64,000 nt of DNA from Gymnothorax reevesii. Its lineage: Eukaryota > Chordata > Actinopteri > Anguilliformes > Muraenidae. The translations under genes and the position numbers were made by a program. Each line of letters starts with the position of its first letter. Position 1 is the first letter of the stretch. The notes under the pieces are model-generated. The model was not told the origin of the DNA, did not search any database, and saw nothing but the letters and a program-made list of their open reading frames with translations. Of this stretch, positions 38,001-52,937 are shown piece after piece. Where the stretch lies: assembly GCA_029721435.1 (NCBI GenBank), contig CM056583.1:51377620-51441619 (forward strand), read 5' to 3'.

Positions 38001-41000
38001 AGTCAGGTATACTGGAAAGGGAATTGTGCTTGTGCAGTGAGGTCCACAGCAGTTGGGCAACAGCACAATTTTTAAGAACAGTGTGCATGTACGGCAAGCA
38101 CACTCCAAGTTAAGTGGGTTTCCATCCATTAGGAATGGATCCATGAGAAATTACAGCCCTTGAAACTTGTGTCACACTCCAAATACTATACTTACAGACC
38201 TCACAATAGCACTGGATGCAGGTTGAGTTCCCAGGTTGTGCCATTGCACCCTTTAACCTGAACTGATGAGAGAAGCTCCACTTACTTGTAGGGTCGACTG
38301 GTCGATGGCAGACACGACCGTACTCGGGCTGCTCTCAGGTGTAGCAAAATCCACTTCTATTTTTTCCTGGGAACCACAAGAATGATCACATTATCCACAT
38401 CACTCAGGATTGTCTTTGGCAAAAGTAGGATGATATTATAATATGCCTTTATGGTAGAATATGGTAGAATATGCATTATAACTGAAATAAAAAGGACAAC
38501 ATTGTTTTTTAGATCCAGTACTGAACAATGCTTACGAAAAGAACCAAAACCCATTTCCACTGATGCATAACTCTGAAGCGCAAAACCATAGCTTGCCTGG
38601 GTAACTGAGCGAGCGCTTTCACAAAACTGTAAAAAGCTAAAAAGCTAGGGAAAATATGACCATTTTTCATTAAACACTCCTGTCTACTTCCCATCGTCCT
38701 GCACCATTAAAGAAAAAATTAAATTTATGGGTACAGTAAGTTCTTTCTATGAGCAGTAATAGCCCTGCACATTTCACACTGAAGTGTCGAGTGCCACTGC
38801 CCCATATTCAGTGAGCATGCAGAGGGTAATTTCCACTTTTAGGAATAATCAAAATAGTTTATTCTCTTCTGCCAGAAGCCAGGAAAGGACTTGGATGAAC
38901 ACCAGGCCTACTGAAAATGCAATGTGCTGAATGAGAGCCAACATTATAAAAAGGCTAAAATGTGTCCATGCAAGAGACCATCTTTGAGCCAAATACTGTC
39001 AGCACTGTTGTTGAACAAGACCTACGTGTTAACAAAATATTCCAAACAGCGGAAATGGGGCCCTGTCTGTCTGAGTTCAGTTTAAGTTTTTGGCTAACTT
39101 GCTGTTAAACTGAGGACTAGTATCATGTATCAACTATCTGTATATGCTCAAAGATAGGCATGTAATGTTTGTGAATTTAGATTTTATAGTGTTACCATTA
39201 CCTTCATTTACTGACCAAGCTTTCGAGTATGTGAGCCAGGGTTATTTATTTTACATGTCAGCACTAGTAGATTTAAGTACAGAACAGGGGCAGTAGTTGT
39301 TGCAACAATACTATGAGTATCACGAATTGGATCAGTACGTACATTGCATGAATGTACACATATTAGGCATATTTAAGCATTTCCATGAGTGGGTAAATAT
39401 GCAGAGACACCAGACGTGTCGTGAGTACCTGTGCATAACGGTCCAGTGTCTGTGTGAATGTGTGTGAGTAGTGGTGCTCTAAAAGCCTCTCCTGCAGGTA
39501 GTTGTGACAGAGCTCAGAGAATCCAGCTGCCCTCTCCTCGCCACCATGTCTGGGGTTACGCAGGCCGGGAGCATCCACTACGATCACGGAGGCCAGGGTC
39601 AGCTGCTGAGAGCTCAGCCCCCTGAGGGAGTCGGCCAGGCAGAGACAGCGCAAGGAAAGACCCAGGCATTAAAAAAAAACAAGGCCTCAAGCACATTATA
39701 AATTACAGTGTCTCCCAAAAATTTCCAGATTCTTCTCCAATTTGAATTTTTATTTTTTTATGTTATCATGGTTTTTTTTTTGTTTTTATAAAAACACCTT
39801 GACAAAAAATGCATTTCAAGAAAACTAGAAAATATGCAAGCAAAAACCTAAGGGAGAAGTAGCCAAAAAAAAAAAATAATAATAAAATAAAATAAAATAA
39901 AATAAATAAAATCCCTCGTCCAGACAAATGAGAGGACAGGTGGGAGCACATCCTACAATAGCCAACCCGGACTCTACTTCTCTCCTTAGTGAAAATAGGG
40001 CCATTGACTGGTGTCCCACACTCTACTCTGTCTCTCACAGCAGTGACAGGCGGCCTGGTATCAGCCTTAAAAGTTAGCATAATTTAATAATTTAATGGCT
40101 GGCAAGATTATTATTGCCTAGACCGGTTGGTGAAGAATACATTCCTGTTTTAGAAACTCAGCTGCTAATGAAACAAATTTCCTGGAAAAGACCTGTTCTG
40201 TTGAAAGAACGCTTTTATAGGAATGAGTTTCATCAGTGCTCTCACACAGAACAGAAGACCGGGCCTCTCATTGAGTCATTTCAGGAGAAGCAGGGCTGAG
40301 TACCTGTTTATGAGAGAGACGATGGCAGTGAAGAGCTCTTCATACAGGCCACTAGCCATACCATCCACACACTGTGAGGCACTCAGCCTGGGGCCTGTAA
40401 CACAACGCCACAGCGTGAGACTGAAACATTAAAAGTTGAGATAGAAAAAAATTGACTGTTACAAACAAGTGCATCCTGTCCAGTATCTCTAAATGCTAGT
40501 ATACATGAGTATACGTACACACAAATACAGGTATGAGAATGCGCATACACATATGCACACACATGCACATGTGCATGAATATATTCACTCCTGAGCAAAA
40601 AATAAAATGGGCTGAGCCCAAAATGGTAAATTATGATGCTTTCTATGGCCTGTAATACAAATCTTTGGTCAGAAAATTTGCAAAGCTTACAGAAATGCAC
40701 GCCCAAGACCTGTGCCACCATTTTCTTGTTAGCTTTTAGTGCAGAGAACTGTTTGGGAAAAAGCTGGAAGCTGCCTCACTGAAAATTCAATTAATGCTTT
40801 GAAATACTGAAGATTATTGCAGAGAGGCTTGCTTCCCACGATTGATAAGTTGTTTTCTGAAGAGGATCAGATGTTATTTTTCAACACTATTTTCTGTAAA
40901 CAGCCCTTTCCAAGTTTACACGCAGTAAGGGTTCAGATATTCAACATTTTCTCAAACTGATTACTTGTCCCGTTGCCAAAAATAGAACTTGAATAATTGC

Positions 41001-44000
41001 TTTGTAGTCTTTTTGTTCATGCAGTCCAGTTTACTGCATGAAAAAAGTTATGAAATAGAATTAATGCAGGCTGCATTAGGCTGTTGTTTACTGTGTCAGA
41101 TATAAATCTATACTGAAATTAAGGCTGTATCGAATACTTTATAGCTTCATTCACAGTGTTGAGCGTCAACATTCTAAATTAACATTGGAATGCTGCAGCT
41201 TTCTTTTCGAATGTATTCAAAAACCCAGTATTGCTGTTAAAACCTGATACTCCAGACAAAGATGAAGCTACACAAGTACTACGTGAGCATGAAAGTTTTT
41301 TGTAGTGTCAGACTCTAGTGGTGGCTGTGTAGGATTTTTTCTGACTCTTGTGATCCAAACCTTTCCAATAACTCCAGAGCACTGTAAAGTCCAAATTCCA
41401 AAAGTATAATTTATATTAAAAGGATAGACGTAATTATTTCCAAATTTCACAATGTGGTTTTATCAAACAAAATATTCTGCTTTCACCAGTATATTTTGGC
41501 AACTCATGTCTCAAAATCAATTTTTTTTTTTTTCGGTGGTCTGTTTCTGTTTGCATCCCGCTTGCCTCACCCATGCACATGTATTAACTGGGCGATCTAG
41601 CAGCAATCTAACAGCACCATATATTATATTTATCCTGTAAAACACAGTAAAAATGTAGGCAATTTCACCATTTCGACACTAGCGCCATTATAATAAATTA
41701 CATTTAAGTCCTCACATTTAAACAATGATAATGATGATCCCTCAGTGAATCAATGCAATTCCATCTGTTATGATTCTGCCATGCTGTCTGTTTCATGCCT
41801 TGTTTAAGTTCTGTACCAGCTTGCCATGTTTATTGATTTATGTGCCAAGTGGCCACTGCCTGTCTCCTGACTATTCTTTGGATTATGTATTGTGATTTGC
41901 CTGCCTCGATTTGTTATTTTCTGTCTTAGTTTACTTTTCCATGTTTTACTTTTTGCCATAGTCATACTCCGGTTCTTGTTTTCCATTTTGCTTTGCACTT
42001 TGACTTCCCCGTCTGGTCTCTAGTCTCGCCTGTTGTTTTAGCCCCAGTCTTATGTCTCACTCTTCGGGTGATTTATTGGATTCTGGATTTCAACCTTCCT
42101 TCCGATCTTGTTTACTTACTTCACCTTGCTTTTCTATCTACTAACAATACTAACAGTTTATTATTTTCTCCTAAGATTACTAACAATAACTAACCTTGTA
42201 TATAATACTAACTTACTAACGAGCACCTAGGATTTGTATAGTTGCACTTACTAATTGACTAACTAGCTCTCAGCACTCGCCCTGTTCTAATCTCCGCCTC
42301 TTTGCTCTCCCTGATTACCTTTGCTGCATCTTCTGTGAAAGCTCACATCTGATCACGCTGTCCTGCTTCTCATTATCTATGCACATTAGAAACTCCGTGA
42401 CTAGAGCTGTATGTTTGTTTAGAGGAATGTCTTGAGTTCCCTGTCCACGTTTTGGCTTTAGCCAATTTCATGTGATTAGGTTCTTCCTCATGTGCCTTCC
42501 CCTTGTAATCAGTTTGATTTCCTGCATCTGTGATTCTGCCCATGTGATCTTCCCAGAAGTATATATTACGTGTCTTTTCACTAGTGATGGTCAAATGAAG
42601 CCTCATGAATCACTGAGGCTTTCCAGTCCATTGCTTCACCAAAATGTTCAGTACTCGAGGCCTCAATGAAACATTGGATGCTGCCATCTGCTGGGCAAAA
42701 CAACATATGATAGTCAATGAACAGTACCATGAGCTAAGCGGAAATGCATGAAAACTTTTGTGTGCAGTAACAATAAACAATGGATATATTTCTATAGCAT
42801 GCGTAAGTAGCTATATTTGTTCATAATAAAAATTGCAATGAAACAATCACGACACTTTGCTTTTTTAAATCATTTTTATTAAAAAACACAAATACGGGAG
42901 TGACATTATTGAAAAAAAACGAAATACCTGACACTCTCACGTCAATGTCCAACAATGGGGAAGATAATGTGTGACTCACTACAACTCTCCAACGCACTAC
43001 ACCTCTCTCCATCTTATACAAACGCCGACGACACCCACAGTTCGGCGCCAGATTCGAAGCGCATTTATGAGGAGGCGATACATTGAACGAACCGATGACG
43101 TACTCTCCACAAACCGAGGCCTCGTTTGTCATCAGTCACGTGATTTTTACGATAACGACGCAAGCCTCGAATCGGGGCTTCATCTGGCACGCCCCTTTTT
43201 GCTCGACACAGGCTCCGGTGCCTCGCTTCAAATGTCACATCACTACTTTTCACTGCCAGACCTTGTCAGATCGTTTCACGTGTATTTCTTGTGCTGCTAT
43301 TTCTCCGCCTTGATTTCATTGAGTTTCTGATTCTGACTGGATTGCCCGACCACTGATTCTTGGTTTGCCCTTTTGGATATTGTTGCATCTGTATATTTTT
43401 GACCTTTTTTCTGCCCGACCTTGATTTTGTGGATTGCTGCCCTGTTTTACGATTCGGACTGTCCTTCAGCTTATGAGTTTGCTTCACCTTCAAACCTTCG
43501 CCTGTGTACCGAATCTGTTTTGTCTGACTAAGATTTTTGTGATTGTTGCCCTTGTAACGAACTCTGCTCTGCCCAATTGGAATTTGAGCTTTGGATTACG
43601 GACTCTGTACTGTTGCCTTTTTCTCTGCGGGGGTTATCCCCCTTATTCAATAAAGCACATCATTTTCGCAATCCCGTGTTCTCGCACTTGGTTCCAGATC
43701 GATACCTCACACCATCATCATTTTATGCCTTTATTTAGACTTGCCTGTTGCTTGCAGGTATTTATGAAGACAAAACCGAGGACCTACATTAATTAGAGAC
43801 GGCTGATTCAATTAAAAAGTAACTAATTCAATGCGATGAATCACTTTATTACAATTGAGGATTTTTATCTAAGGATTTTTTCATTTTATATGTCCTGTAG
43901 CATATAAAACCGCATATATTTGTAAGCGAGGCTTATAAGTGATGCCGTTCCGTGCCAATATTTCTTAGGGTTTGACAGGCCTGAGATGATGGTCGCCATT

Positions 44001-47000
44001 TTAAATGTAAAAAATGCTAAAATGGAGGATAAAATTCAGAGAAAATTTTTGATTAATTACATGCATGACTGTCATCCTTACCATATCATGTGTATGATAT
44101 GCACAACCCCAATTCCAAAAGAGTTGGGTCAAAGTGTAAATTGTGAATAAAATCAAAACGCAATGACTTTCAAATCACACCAGCCAGTATTTTATTTACA
44201 ATAGAACAGAGATAACATGGCAAATGTTGAAACTGAGCAATTTTACAATTTTATCCACAAAATGAGCTCACTTCATGGCTGCTACAGGTCTAAAAAAGGT
44301 AGGACAGGGGCCTGTTTACCATGTAGTAACATCCCCTCTTTTTAACACAGAGTGGAGGCGTCTGGGCATTGAGGAGACAAGTTTATTGAGTTTTGCCATT
44401 GGAATTTGATCCCACACTTGTTTAATACAGGCTTCCAGCTGCTGGAGAGTTTTGGGTCTCCTTTGACGGACTTTTTGTTCAAGTATGTGCCAGATGTTCT
44501 CAATCGGTGAAAGATCAGGACTGCAGGCAGGCCAATTCAGCACACACAATCTTCTACTACGAAGCCATGCAGTGCCCTGCTGAAATACTCAAGGCCTTCC
44601 CTGGAATAGATGTCGTCTGGAGGGGATCATATGTTGCTCTAAAACCTTTATGTACCTTTCAGCATTCATGATGCTTTTTAAAACATGCAAGTGTCCCACA
44701 CCATATGCACTAATGCATCCCCATAACATCAGAGATGCTGGCTTTTGACCTGAACACTGATAACAGGAGGAGTGGTCTTTCTCCTTTTTAGCCCGGAGGA
44801 CACGACGCCCATGATTTCCAATAAGAATGTCAAATTTGGATCCATCTGACCACAGGAAACTTTGCCACTTTGCTACAGTCCATTTTAATTGAGCCTTGGC
44901 TCACAGAACATGGCGGCGCTTCTGGATCATGCTCAGCAGTGGCTTCCTTTTTGCATGATATCGTTTTAGGTGGCATCTGTGGATGGCACTGTTGGGTTTT
45001 ACGAAATGAACTAATCGCGAAAACCATTTGAATACAAAAAAGAGGCTTTATTTCTGAAGGTGGAAACCCCCCAACAGAGCTGGCAACAGTACAATGCCTG
45101 CAATCCAAAATCAGAGTCCAATGGGCGAAATCCAGAGTCATACACAGGGCACCAATCACAAAATCGTTGTCAGACAAAAAGAGGTCGAAAAACAAGAATG
45201 CGGCAAAAGTACAGGGAATCGGCAAAACTCGGTGTCTAGGGCGGTCCAGTCAGAAAGATAAATCTCTATGAATCAAGGCGAGAGAAGCGTAGCACAGGAA
45301 ACAGGGAAGAACGATCTGACAATGGAAGTGAATCAAACAGTCATCTTTTATACACATCCAGGAGAACACATGATCAGGGAACACAGGTGCAATCAATGGA
45401 ACAATAATCAAGGAGCGACACATTAGGAATAAACTAATCACATGAATTTGGCCGTAGCCAAAACGCAGACAGGGATAACAAGACAAACCTATGGACAGAC
45501 AAACAGCTCCAGTCACGGAGTACTAAAATGTATAGATTAGAGAAAGGAAAGCAAAAAGGATTTCTGGAGACCCACAGAAAATCGCAGCAGAGATAATTAG
45601 GGAAAGGCAGGGAGGCGGAGACTAGAATAGGGCGACTGCAGAGATAGTTAGTCAATTAGTAAATGCAGCTATACAATCCCGAGTGCTAGTTAGTAAGTTA
45701 GTCAAAATATACAGGGTTAGTGTTGGTTAGTAATTAGCGAAAATAATAAACTGTTAGTCTGTGTTAGTAAGATAGTAAAAGTAAGGGGAAGGAAGAACAC
45801 GAGATAATGAAAGAAGATTGAAACCCAGGAACCAATAAATCACCCGAATGAGTGGCACGCAAGACAAGGGACTGTGAGCAAAGATACACACCTGACAAGA
45901 CGGGGGAGACAAAGTTCAAAGCATGGCAATGAAAGCATGGCAAGGAAAATAAACATGGCTATGAAAACGAAACATGGCATGGAGACTAGATAAACTAAAA
46001 CATGAAAATAATAAAACAGGAAATCCTAATAACCAAATACACAATACATAATCCAAGAATGGTCAGTCGAAGCAGTGGTCACTAAAACACAAGAATCAAT
46101 AATATATGGCACTAGGCCAGGCACAGAACTTGAACTAGAAATGAACATGGGCATGGCAAAGACAGAAAATGCAGGATCACAACAGGCACGGCGAACTCTG
46201 TTTACAGACAGCAGTTTCTTAAAGTATTCCAAGGCCCATTTATTAAGGTCAATCATGCCTTACAGAATCATGCCGGTGAGTGATGCAGTGGTGCCCAAGG
46301 GCCCGAAGATCTCAGGCATCAAGTGAAGGTCTTTGGTCTTGTCCCTTACGCACAGAGATTTTTCCACTTTCTCAGAATCTTTTGATGATATTATGCACTG
46401 TTGATGATGAGACCTTCAAAGCCTTTGCAATTTGACGTTGAGGAACATTGTTTTTAAAGTATTCCACAATTTCTTTACGCAAGCCTTCACAGGTTGGAGA
46501 GCCTCTGGCCATCTTTACTTCTGAGAGACTCAGCCTCTCTAAGACCTCCTTTTTATAGCCAATCATGTTACACCCCTGATACCACTTAACTTAATTACTT
46601 GCTAAATGTTCTTTCAGCTGATTCTTTTATATATTAATTGCTTTTTCAGCTCTTTTTTGTCTGTGTCCCAACTTTTTTCAGACCTGTTGCAGCCAGAAAA
46701 TTTGAAATAAGCTCATTTTGTAGATAAATATGTAAAATGTCTCAGTTTCAACATTTGAAATGTTATCTATGTTCTATTGTAAATAACATATTGGCCCCTG
46801 TGATCGGAAAGTCATTGCATTTTGATTTTATTCACAATTTTCACTTCATCCTAACCATTTCAGAATTGGGATTGCACATTTTCTATGTAGCCTACTGATG
46901 TTCTCTTGGTAATTTTCCAATAAATAATTTCTTCATCAGTGTATGCTTATGTACTGATCTTGGCAATTCAGAATATAAACAGTCATTGTTAATCAGGAAA

Positions 47001-50000
47001 TCTTGAACCCAAATGCCCCCAGTTCTGAGGTTAGAGAGGCACCACTCAACAAACACCATACAAAGGCATGGTTAGTGTGTCACAACACATGTCATGCTAT
47101 ATAACCACTTAATGGGAAAAAACTTCACTAAAAGCCCACGATAACTATTTTTACCGAGATGAAACAGAATTCCAATACCAAGCAACTAAATGAGTTCTTA
47201 GCAAAAACTGAAACGGTGCATGTGTCATGGGTTGCTAATCCGTAACTTCATTCTACCGCACAAACAATGTATCATATATAAGCACAGACTCAACAAATTC
47301 TAATAATATAAGCTTTATTGCTCTATCACCAAAACTCATTGAATTAGCAGCCGAAAAAAAGCAAAAACAAACTGCACTTCATATAGCCATAGTCATAAAT
47401 TCTGCTGTCTTGCGATCAAAGATACTTCAAGGGCATAAGAATGCTGCTACTTCAAATCCCTTTGTCACTTTGAAATGATTGCAGATAGTTCCCAGGTATT
47501 TTCAGGTCCAGGGGGAGCTTTCTACTGGGGAGTAGGAAAGCGCGTTTCCTACGCAAAACATTCGCTTTCTTGCTGTTTGCGAATAGTGTTTTAGCCATAA
47601 TTTCAGGACAGACCCTTGATTCCCTCATTTCTGACTGTTCAACAGAGATATCTGTCATCAAAATGGACCAACTGACTCCAGAGATATCACACCACGCACT
47701 GTATAGCGTCTAACTAACGATGAACGCCAAATATGCTCTGGTGCCCTTGTGTGCAGAAGGCAGTACCGTTAACATCAATTTTTTAAGTTCCAGTGTTGTT
47801 ATTAACTATTTCACTGCCAGATATCATGGCAGAAATAAAAATACAACTTCCAGCAGTGGCATGACAAACTTTAGCGTGAACACATTTGATGTTCAAAGTT
47901 ATTTTTTTATTTTTATTTATCCTCCATTTAACCAGGCAAGGCCCACTGAGATCGAAATCTCTTTTTCAAGGGAGCCCTGGGGGTAGAGGTGGAGCGGAGA
48001 AGATGAACTGCGTAGCCAATTAGATCAGGGGATGATTAGAAGGCAGGTTAAAAAAGTTGGGTTGGGAATTTGGCCATGACACCAGGGAACCCCCTACTCT
48101 TGTCGAAGAGCATCATAGGATCTGTAATGACCACAGTGAGTCAAAACCTTGGTTTAACATCTCATCTGAAAGACGGAACCTCCCTCTGTACAGTGTCCCC
48201 ATCACTGCACTAGGGCACAAGGGATTATTTCACCAGAGGGAAGATTGCAGTCTACTGGCCCTTGTAAATAAGTCCGCGGCAGGTGGAGTCAAAATTTCTT
48301 TCCTTTATATGTTTTTTTTAAATGGGAAACAGTATAAATGTCTGGTCAAATTTGTCAAATTTCAAATGGCACAGATGCCCAAATGGCAAATTTGGAGATG
48401 GCCTCCACACATGCCACTACTAAAACCTCTCCAAATTTGCATTGCTTCAGTTCATTAGTATCAGTCTTTGTACAGTTAATGTTTAGATATTGTGTGATTG
48501 GTTTATAGAGGGCTTGGGCTGCAACTGCATCATTCTAAGGGGATATTGAATCAAAAATGCAAAATTCTGTCATGCAGAAATAACATTTTTTTAAAATTTT
48601 GTCGGCATATATTCTGACCTAGTAACATATATATATTGATGTTTACACCGCTACAAAAAATCCCATAGTTGTTACCTTTATTACTGTTTCAGAAATATTC
48701 AAATAGACCTAGTAGTTGCAAAGATATACTCAATTCATTTTGGGAATGTCATTTTCAAGCATTTTCTGAGCCAGACGGTACTAAACTGAAAACCCCGCAG
48801 TGTCAGTATTACCAGGAGTTGAGGTTGAAGAGGTTTTTAAGGCAAAGAGCAAAAAGCTTGATACATTTTTAAATTACATATATAGGCCTCCATAGAAAAC
48901 TTACTAGGATAAAATGTAGAAGAAAGACAGAACTACAAAATGATTATCAATTATCAATTTGTAACCTGTTATGATTTATTTGGAAAGAACTTGTCTAATC
49001 GAGTGCTCATTTGCACCCCTACCCACAATGCTTAAACACTTAAAAAAAAGTCAAACAATAAAGGTATCCCCTGCCAAGTTACTTTCTATATTTGTTTATT
49101 TCTTGCTACTCTCCTGATTAATTATTTGCTGTTTTCAAGTTAGGGCTAGGGCCATATTTTTGCCCTGGAGTCAAAGCACATTCATACAGACAAGCTTGGG
49201 TGAACACACACACACAGACACACACAGGAAAGCACGTAAGTGTATGTCGACAGACAAGTACTCACTCATACACGTATAGCACATGCAGGAAGCACACCTT
49301 GAAACTACCTGGAGCCTATATATATACGGAACTGAATAGTAATTATATCCACATATAGTACATATACTAGAGACATGAATTATCCAATTAATCACATGGT
49401 TACATCCACAATCTACCCTCACATGCTGAAGGATACAATTTCAGCCACATTACCAGAGAAATCACTAATCCAACAGGCAAACAAAATTTGCGGAGTACCC
49501 TGCTAATGTGCTTAAGTATCTGCACTTTTCAACAAGTATCCTCCTCACACGCCTATGATCTTACCTTCCTCTGAGCCCTCTGGTGGGTGGCGCTCTCTGA
49601 TGCCCCCTGTGGCCTTTTGTAGTAACTGCCGCAGATGGTGTTTGAAGACGGCAGTGTGAAGATCTTCTCCCTCGCAGCCGATCACACTGCTCGCCAGTTG
49701 GGCGCTTTCAAAACTCACAAACTGTCGGCGACCCACTGAGAAAGAACAGCAGTTCCAGTATATTCACACAGGCACTCAAAGGGACTCAGTAAGACACTGA
49801 CCAATTCTGTACATGTATTGCACACTGATACAAGCCCTGACTGTCAGATGCAGTGAATGGTACATAAGAATTGACAGAGATCATGACACACTTAAAAACA
49901 CAAACAAATAGGGTATTCTCTGCTTGATTTTTGGGAATACTACCATAAATACCAGCTTTTTGAAAATCAGGATGTACTGTTTCTGTTGCCATATGTTCCT

Positions 50001-50410
50001 GAATGAATTAATTACATTTTGTGGTGATTTTTAGGACCAATTCTGCGGTTATTAATGACTATCCAACCAATTGTGCTCCAACCCCTGTCAGAGAGCTTTG
50101 ACCGGCAGCAACAGTTTTTGTGATGAGTCAAGCCTACTCAAAGTTCAAATGGAAAAGTTTGTGCACCAAATAGCTACTGCTTGGCAGATTATATCTGCAG
50201 TGACATTTCACCGTGCCTGAAACATCACTGCAAACTAGATGATGTGCACTCTATAGAGATGCCAACCCACGCCTCTTGTTGACCTTGACCTTTGACCTTT
50301 CGACCTCAAAATGCAAATTTGGACAGGGTACCCTAGGATCATCTACCCCACAAAGTTTGGTAACCCTAGCTTCAGTGGTGGCCGAGCTGTCGCGCGGACA
50401 GACACACACA

Positions 50411-50444
<34 letters not shown>

Positions 50445-52903
50445 GACGGTGCTAAACTGTTTACTCACGCCGCCTTGTCGGGCATGGGTAATAAAATCCT
50501 CTAAACGGAGCTACCTGGTGTGCAGACTTTTCCATTTGAACTTTACAAGTTATCTATTTATCAATCCAGCACCAATCCTGATTGGCTTTGCGTTGCTTGT
50601 CTTTTTTATATTTTAGCCTATATTCTCATAATGTTTGATACAATAAATCTTTTTGCCGTTTTTACATGTGACGCACTCGTAATTCACTCAGAAACTATAC
50701 GGCACGCTTAGAACTCTGCTAGAATCCTCATCTGGCTCTGGAGACAAACCCTGCTAAGTCCTGCCAGTTATACCTTTTCGAAGCTGACACACGCCGCTAA
50801 TTAGCATTCAAGTTAACAGAAATGACCTGTGTAGATGCTTTTGTGATTGTGGTGAAGATACTTCAATGTTTTCATGGGTGCTTCTGATATTTTGTCCATT
50901 CCTGTTTGCACAAACTAACTTAACAAAGAGGGAATGATATAAAGATTGCAAGATTAAATTTGCTGATGCAAAACCCAAAATGATGAACTTATCTGCTTAA
51001 AATCTCCAGCATAACATCATACTCTTGGACGCATGGTAAGAGCATATCGTTTGTTCTCAATCACACAGGAAGAGTTTCCCAAGGTTAAAATTTAAGCTAT
51101 TATTGCGTATTTCATTACCAAGATGGTTCAAGTAATTTCAAGTATTTTTTCTGATTTTGAGAGAAAGGTAGGTAGGGGAAAAGAGGAGTGAGACAGCTAA
51201 ACCTGCGAACATATCACATGAAGAGTTTTACTGAGCCAACACTCACAAGGGAATTCAACACCTCTCCACATTCTCTGCGTGGTGTTTTTTTGGTCAACTT
51301 CTCACGTCCATGAAAGAAAGCCAAAGGAAAAAAAGTCCTCTTGAGGAGCAGTGGCCAGAAACCTTACACCTGTGCTGTGATTCCTCCTCTGACTGACTGT
51401 TGGGAAGAACCACATCCACGCTGAACCATCCTCACCTTTGCACACCCCTGCCGCACCCAGATGGTAAATCCCAGCCAGCACATGCCAGATTGCTTTCTGC
51501 TCATTGGCTGAAAAGCCGAGGATCTCCATAGCAACCGTCAGCTTTGCAAAGGCCATTGATGCCTTCTGTCTCTCCTCCACCTGAGAGAGAGAGAGAGAGA
51601 GAGAGAGAGACTATCTTATCATGGAATGGGCCAGAGGGTATAAATTATGCTGTCATTTATACCACTTGACTTTAGTGTACATGGAGCTGTTAGCAGAGTG
51701 CTGCTACCTTGGTTGGAGGGCAGATGCCGAAAGAGTTGGACTCAGGTAGTTGATGCAAGAAGAGCTCAGTCCTGCAGATACGAAAGAGCAGGCAGAGTTA
51801 AACACACCCTGGAGCTGGAGCTGGACAAAGACTGAGCCTGGGAGATGGGCCAAGATGGGCCAAGTTAAAAACTGCAAAGAAATGGAGTACCATGCTTTGA
51901 ACAACAAATCAGTGATCAGAAAATGTATAAAATAAAGTAATATAGAAAATGACTTGGTATGTTCGATTTAAATTTATTTGCTGCTTTGTTTCAAAATTGA
52001 CATATAACGTAAAGCACTTTACGTGGGCCTGGGTCTGAATCTCCAAGGAGCAAGCCGATGGCAGCAAAAAAAGAAACACTCCCTAACAGGAAGTGGGAAT
52101 TGATGGTGTAATGGTGGATAATGGAGGGTATTTGCAGGTACACCCACATCATTTTCTGTCAATTAACAGAATACTTAACTATACTCAACAGCTAAATGGC
52201 ATTGTAATATGTAGAAGAATAAAACACCTCTACCCTCAATGTAATAATAAAGTATACGGGGAACCCAAACCCTTGTGGTTAGCCTTAATGAAAGGGGGAG
52301 AATCAGAAGGAATCTGAGGGGAAGGAGAGAACAACTAGGAACTGAGAGAAAAGAAACAGGGGTAAATTTCACAGTAGAGGGGAGAAGGAAAGCACAGCAG
52401 AACCATCAATGGCATTGCTCAGCAATATGATGGATTTTCCCTTAGAATTCCTGAAACGCAAAGCCTTGTGGGTAAACTTGCAGTCAGCTTTTTCCACTAA
52501 GAGGAGTCAATGATGTTCTCTTCAGATTTGTTGGCTTCAACTGATCGAAACATGCTTACAAGCTTAATTTGCATTTTAACGTGAGTCTGAATGTACATTG
52601 CTTGGTTTACTAATGGACTTTGACCAAAACAAGGGACTGATGGAATTGTTTTCAAGCTTGGTGATATTGGTAGTGAGGCAGAAGAATTGTCTTGCTGAAA
52701 AAAAAATAATATGATGTACAAAGGTACAATATGTTCTAACATTGCACACTCTGAAGCAGAGGAAAGTTGGAGAGGTTTTAGTAGTGGCATGTATGGTCAT
52801 GAGTGCATTTCTGAAAAAAAGCTCACTGGCCCTTTTTTGCCCCAAAGTGTAACGCATACAATCTTCTAATTCACAAATGTATGAATCTGTCTCATGCACT
52901 CAT

Positions 52904-52937
<34 letters not shown>

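Larger units (their letters stand above)
44104..46874 (-). mobile_element. Tc1-like transposon (CAACCCCAATT family), interrupted
   Basis: Terminal repeats CAACCCCAATTCCAAAAG and, inverted, CAATCCCAATTCTGAAAT. Without the solo LTR it is about 1571 bp, a normal Tc1 length. The minus strand encodes the N-terminal helix-turn-helix part (about 46372-46566, with [18 protein letters not shown]) and the C-terminal catalytic part (44316-44549, with [20 protein letters not shown]). The middle is broken by frameshifts and by the LTR, so the transposase is dead. Confidence 0.92.

Noticed and set aside
52497..52899. Minus-strand frame [14 protein letters not shown] as a missing motor exon
   Set aside because: It lacks phase-compatible splice sites; the true exon is the 64-bp one at 51708-51771, which fits in phase and sequence.
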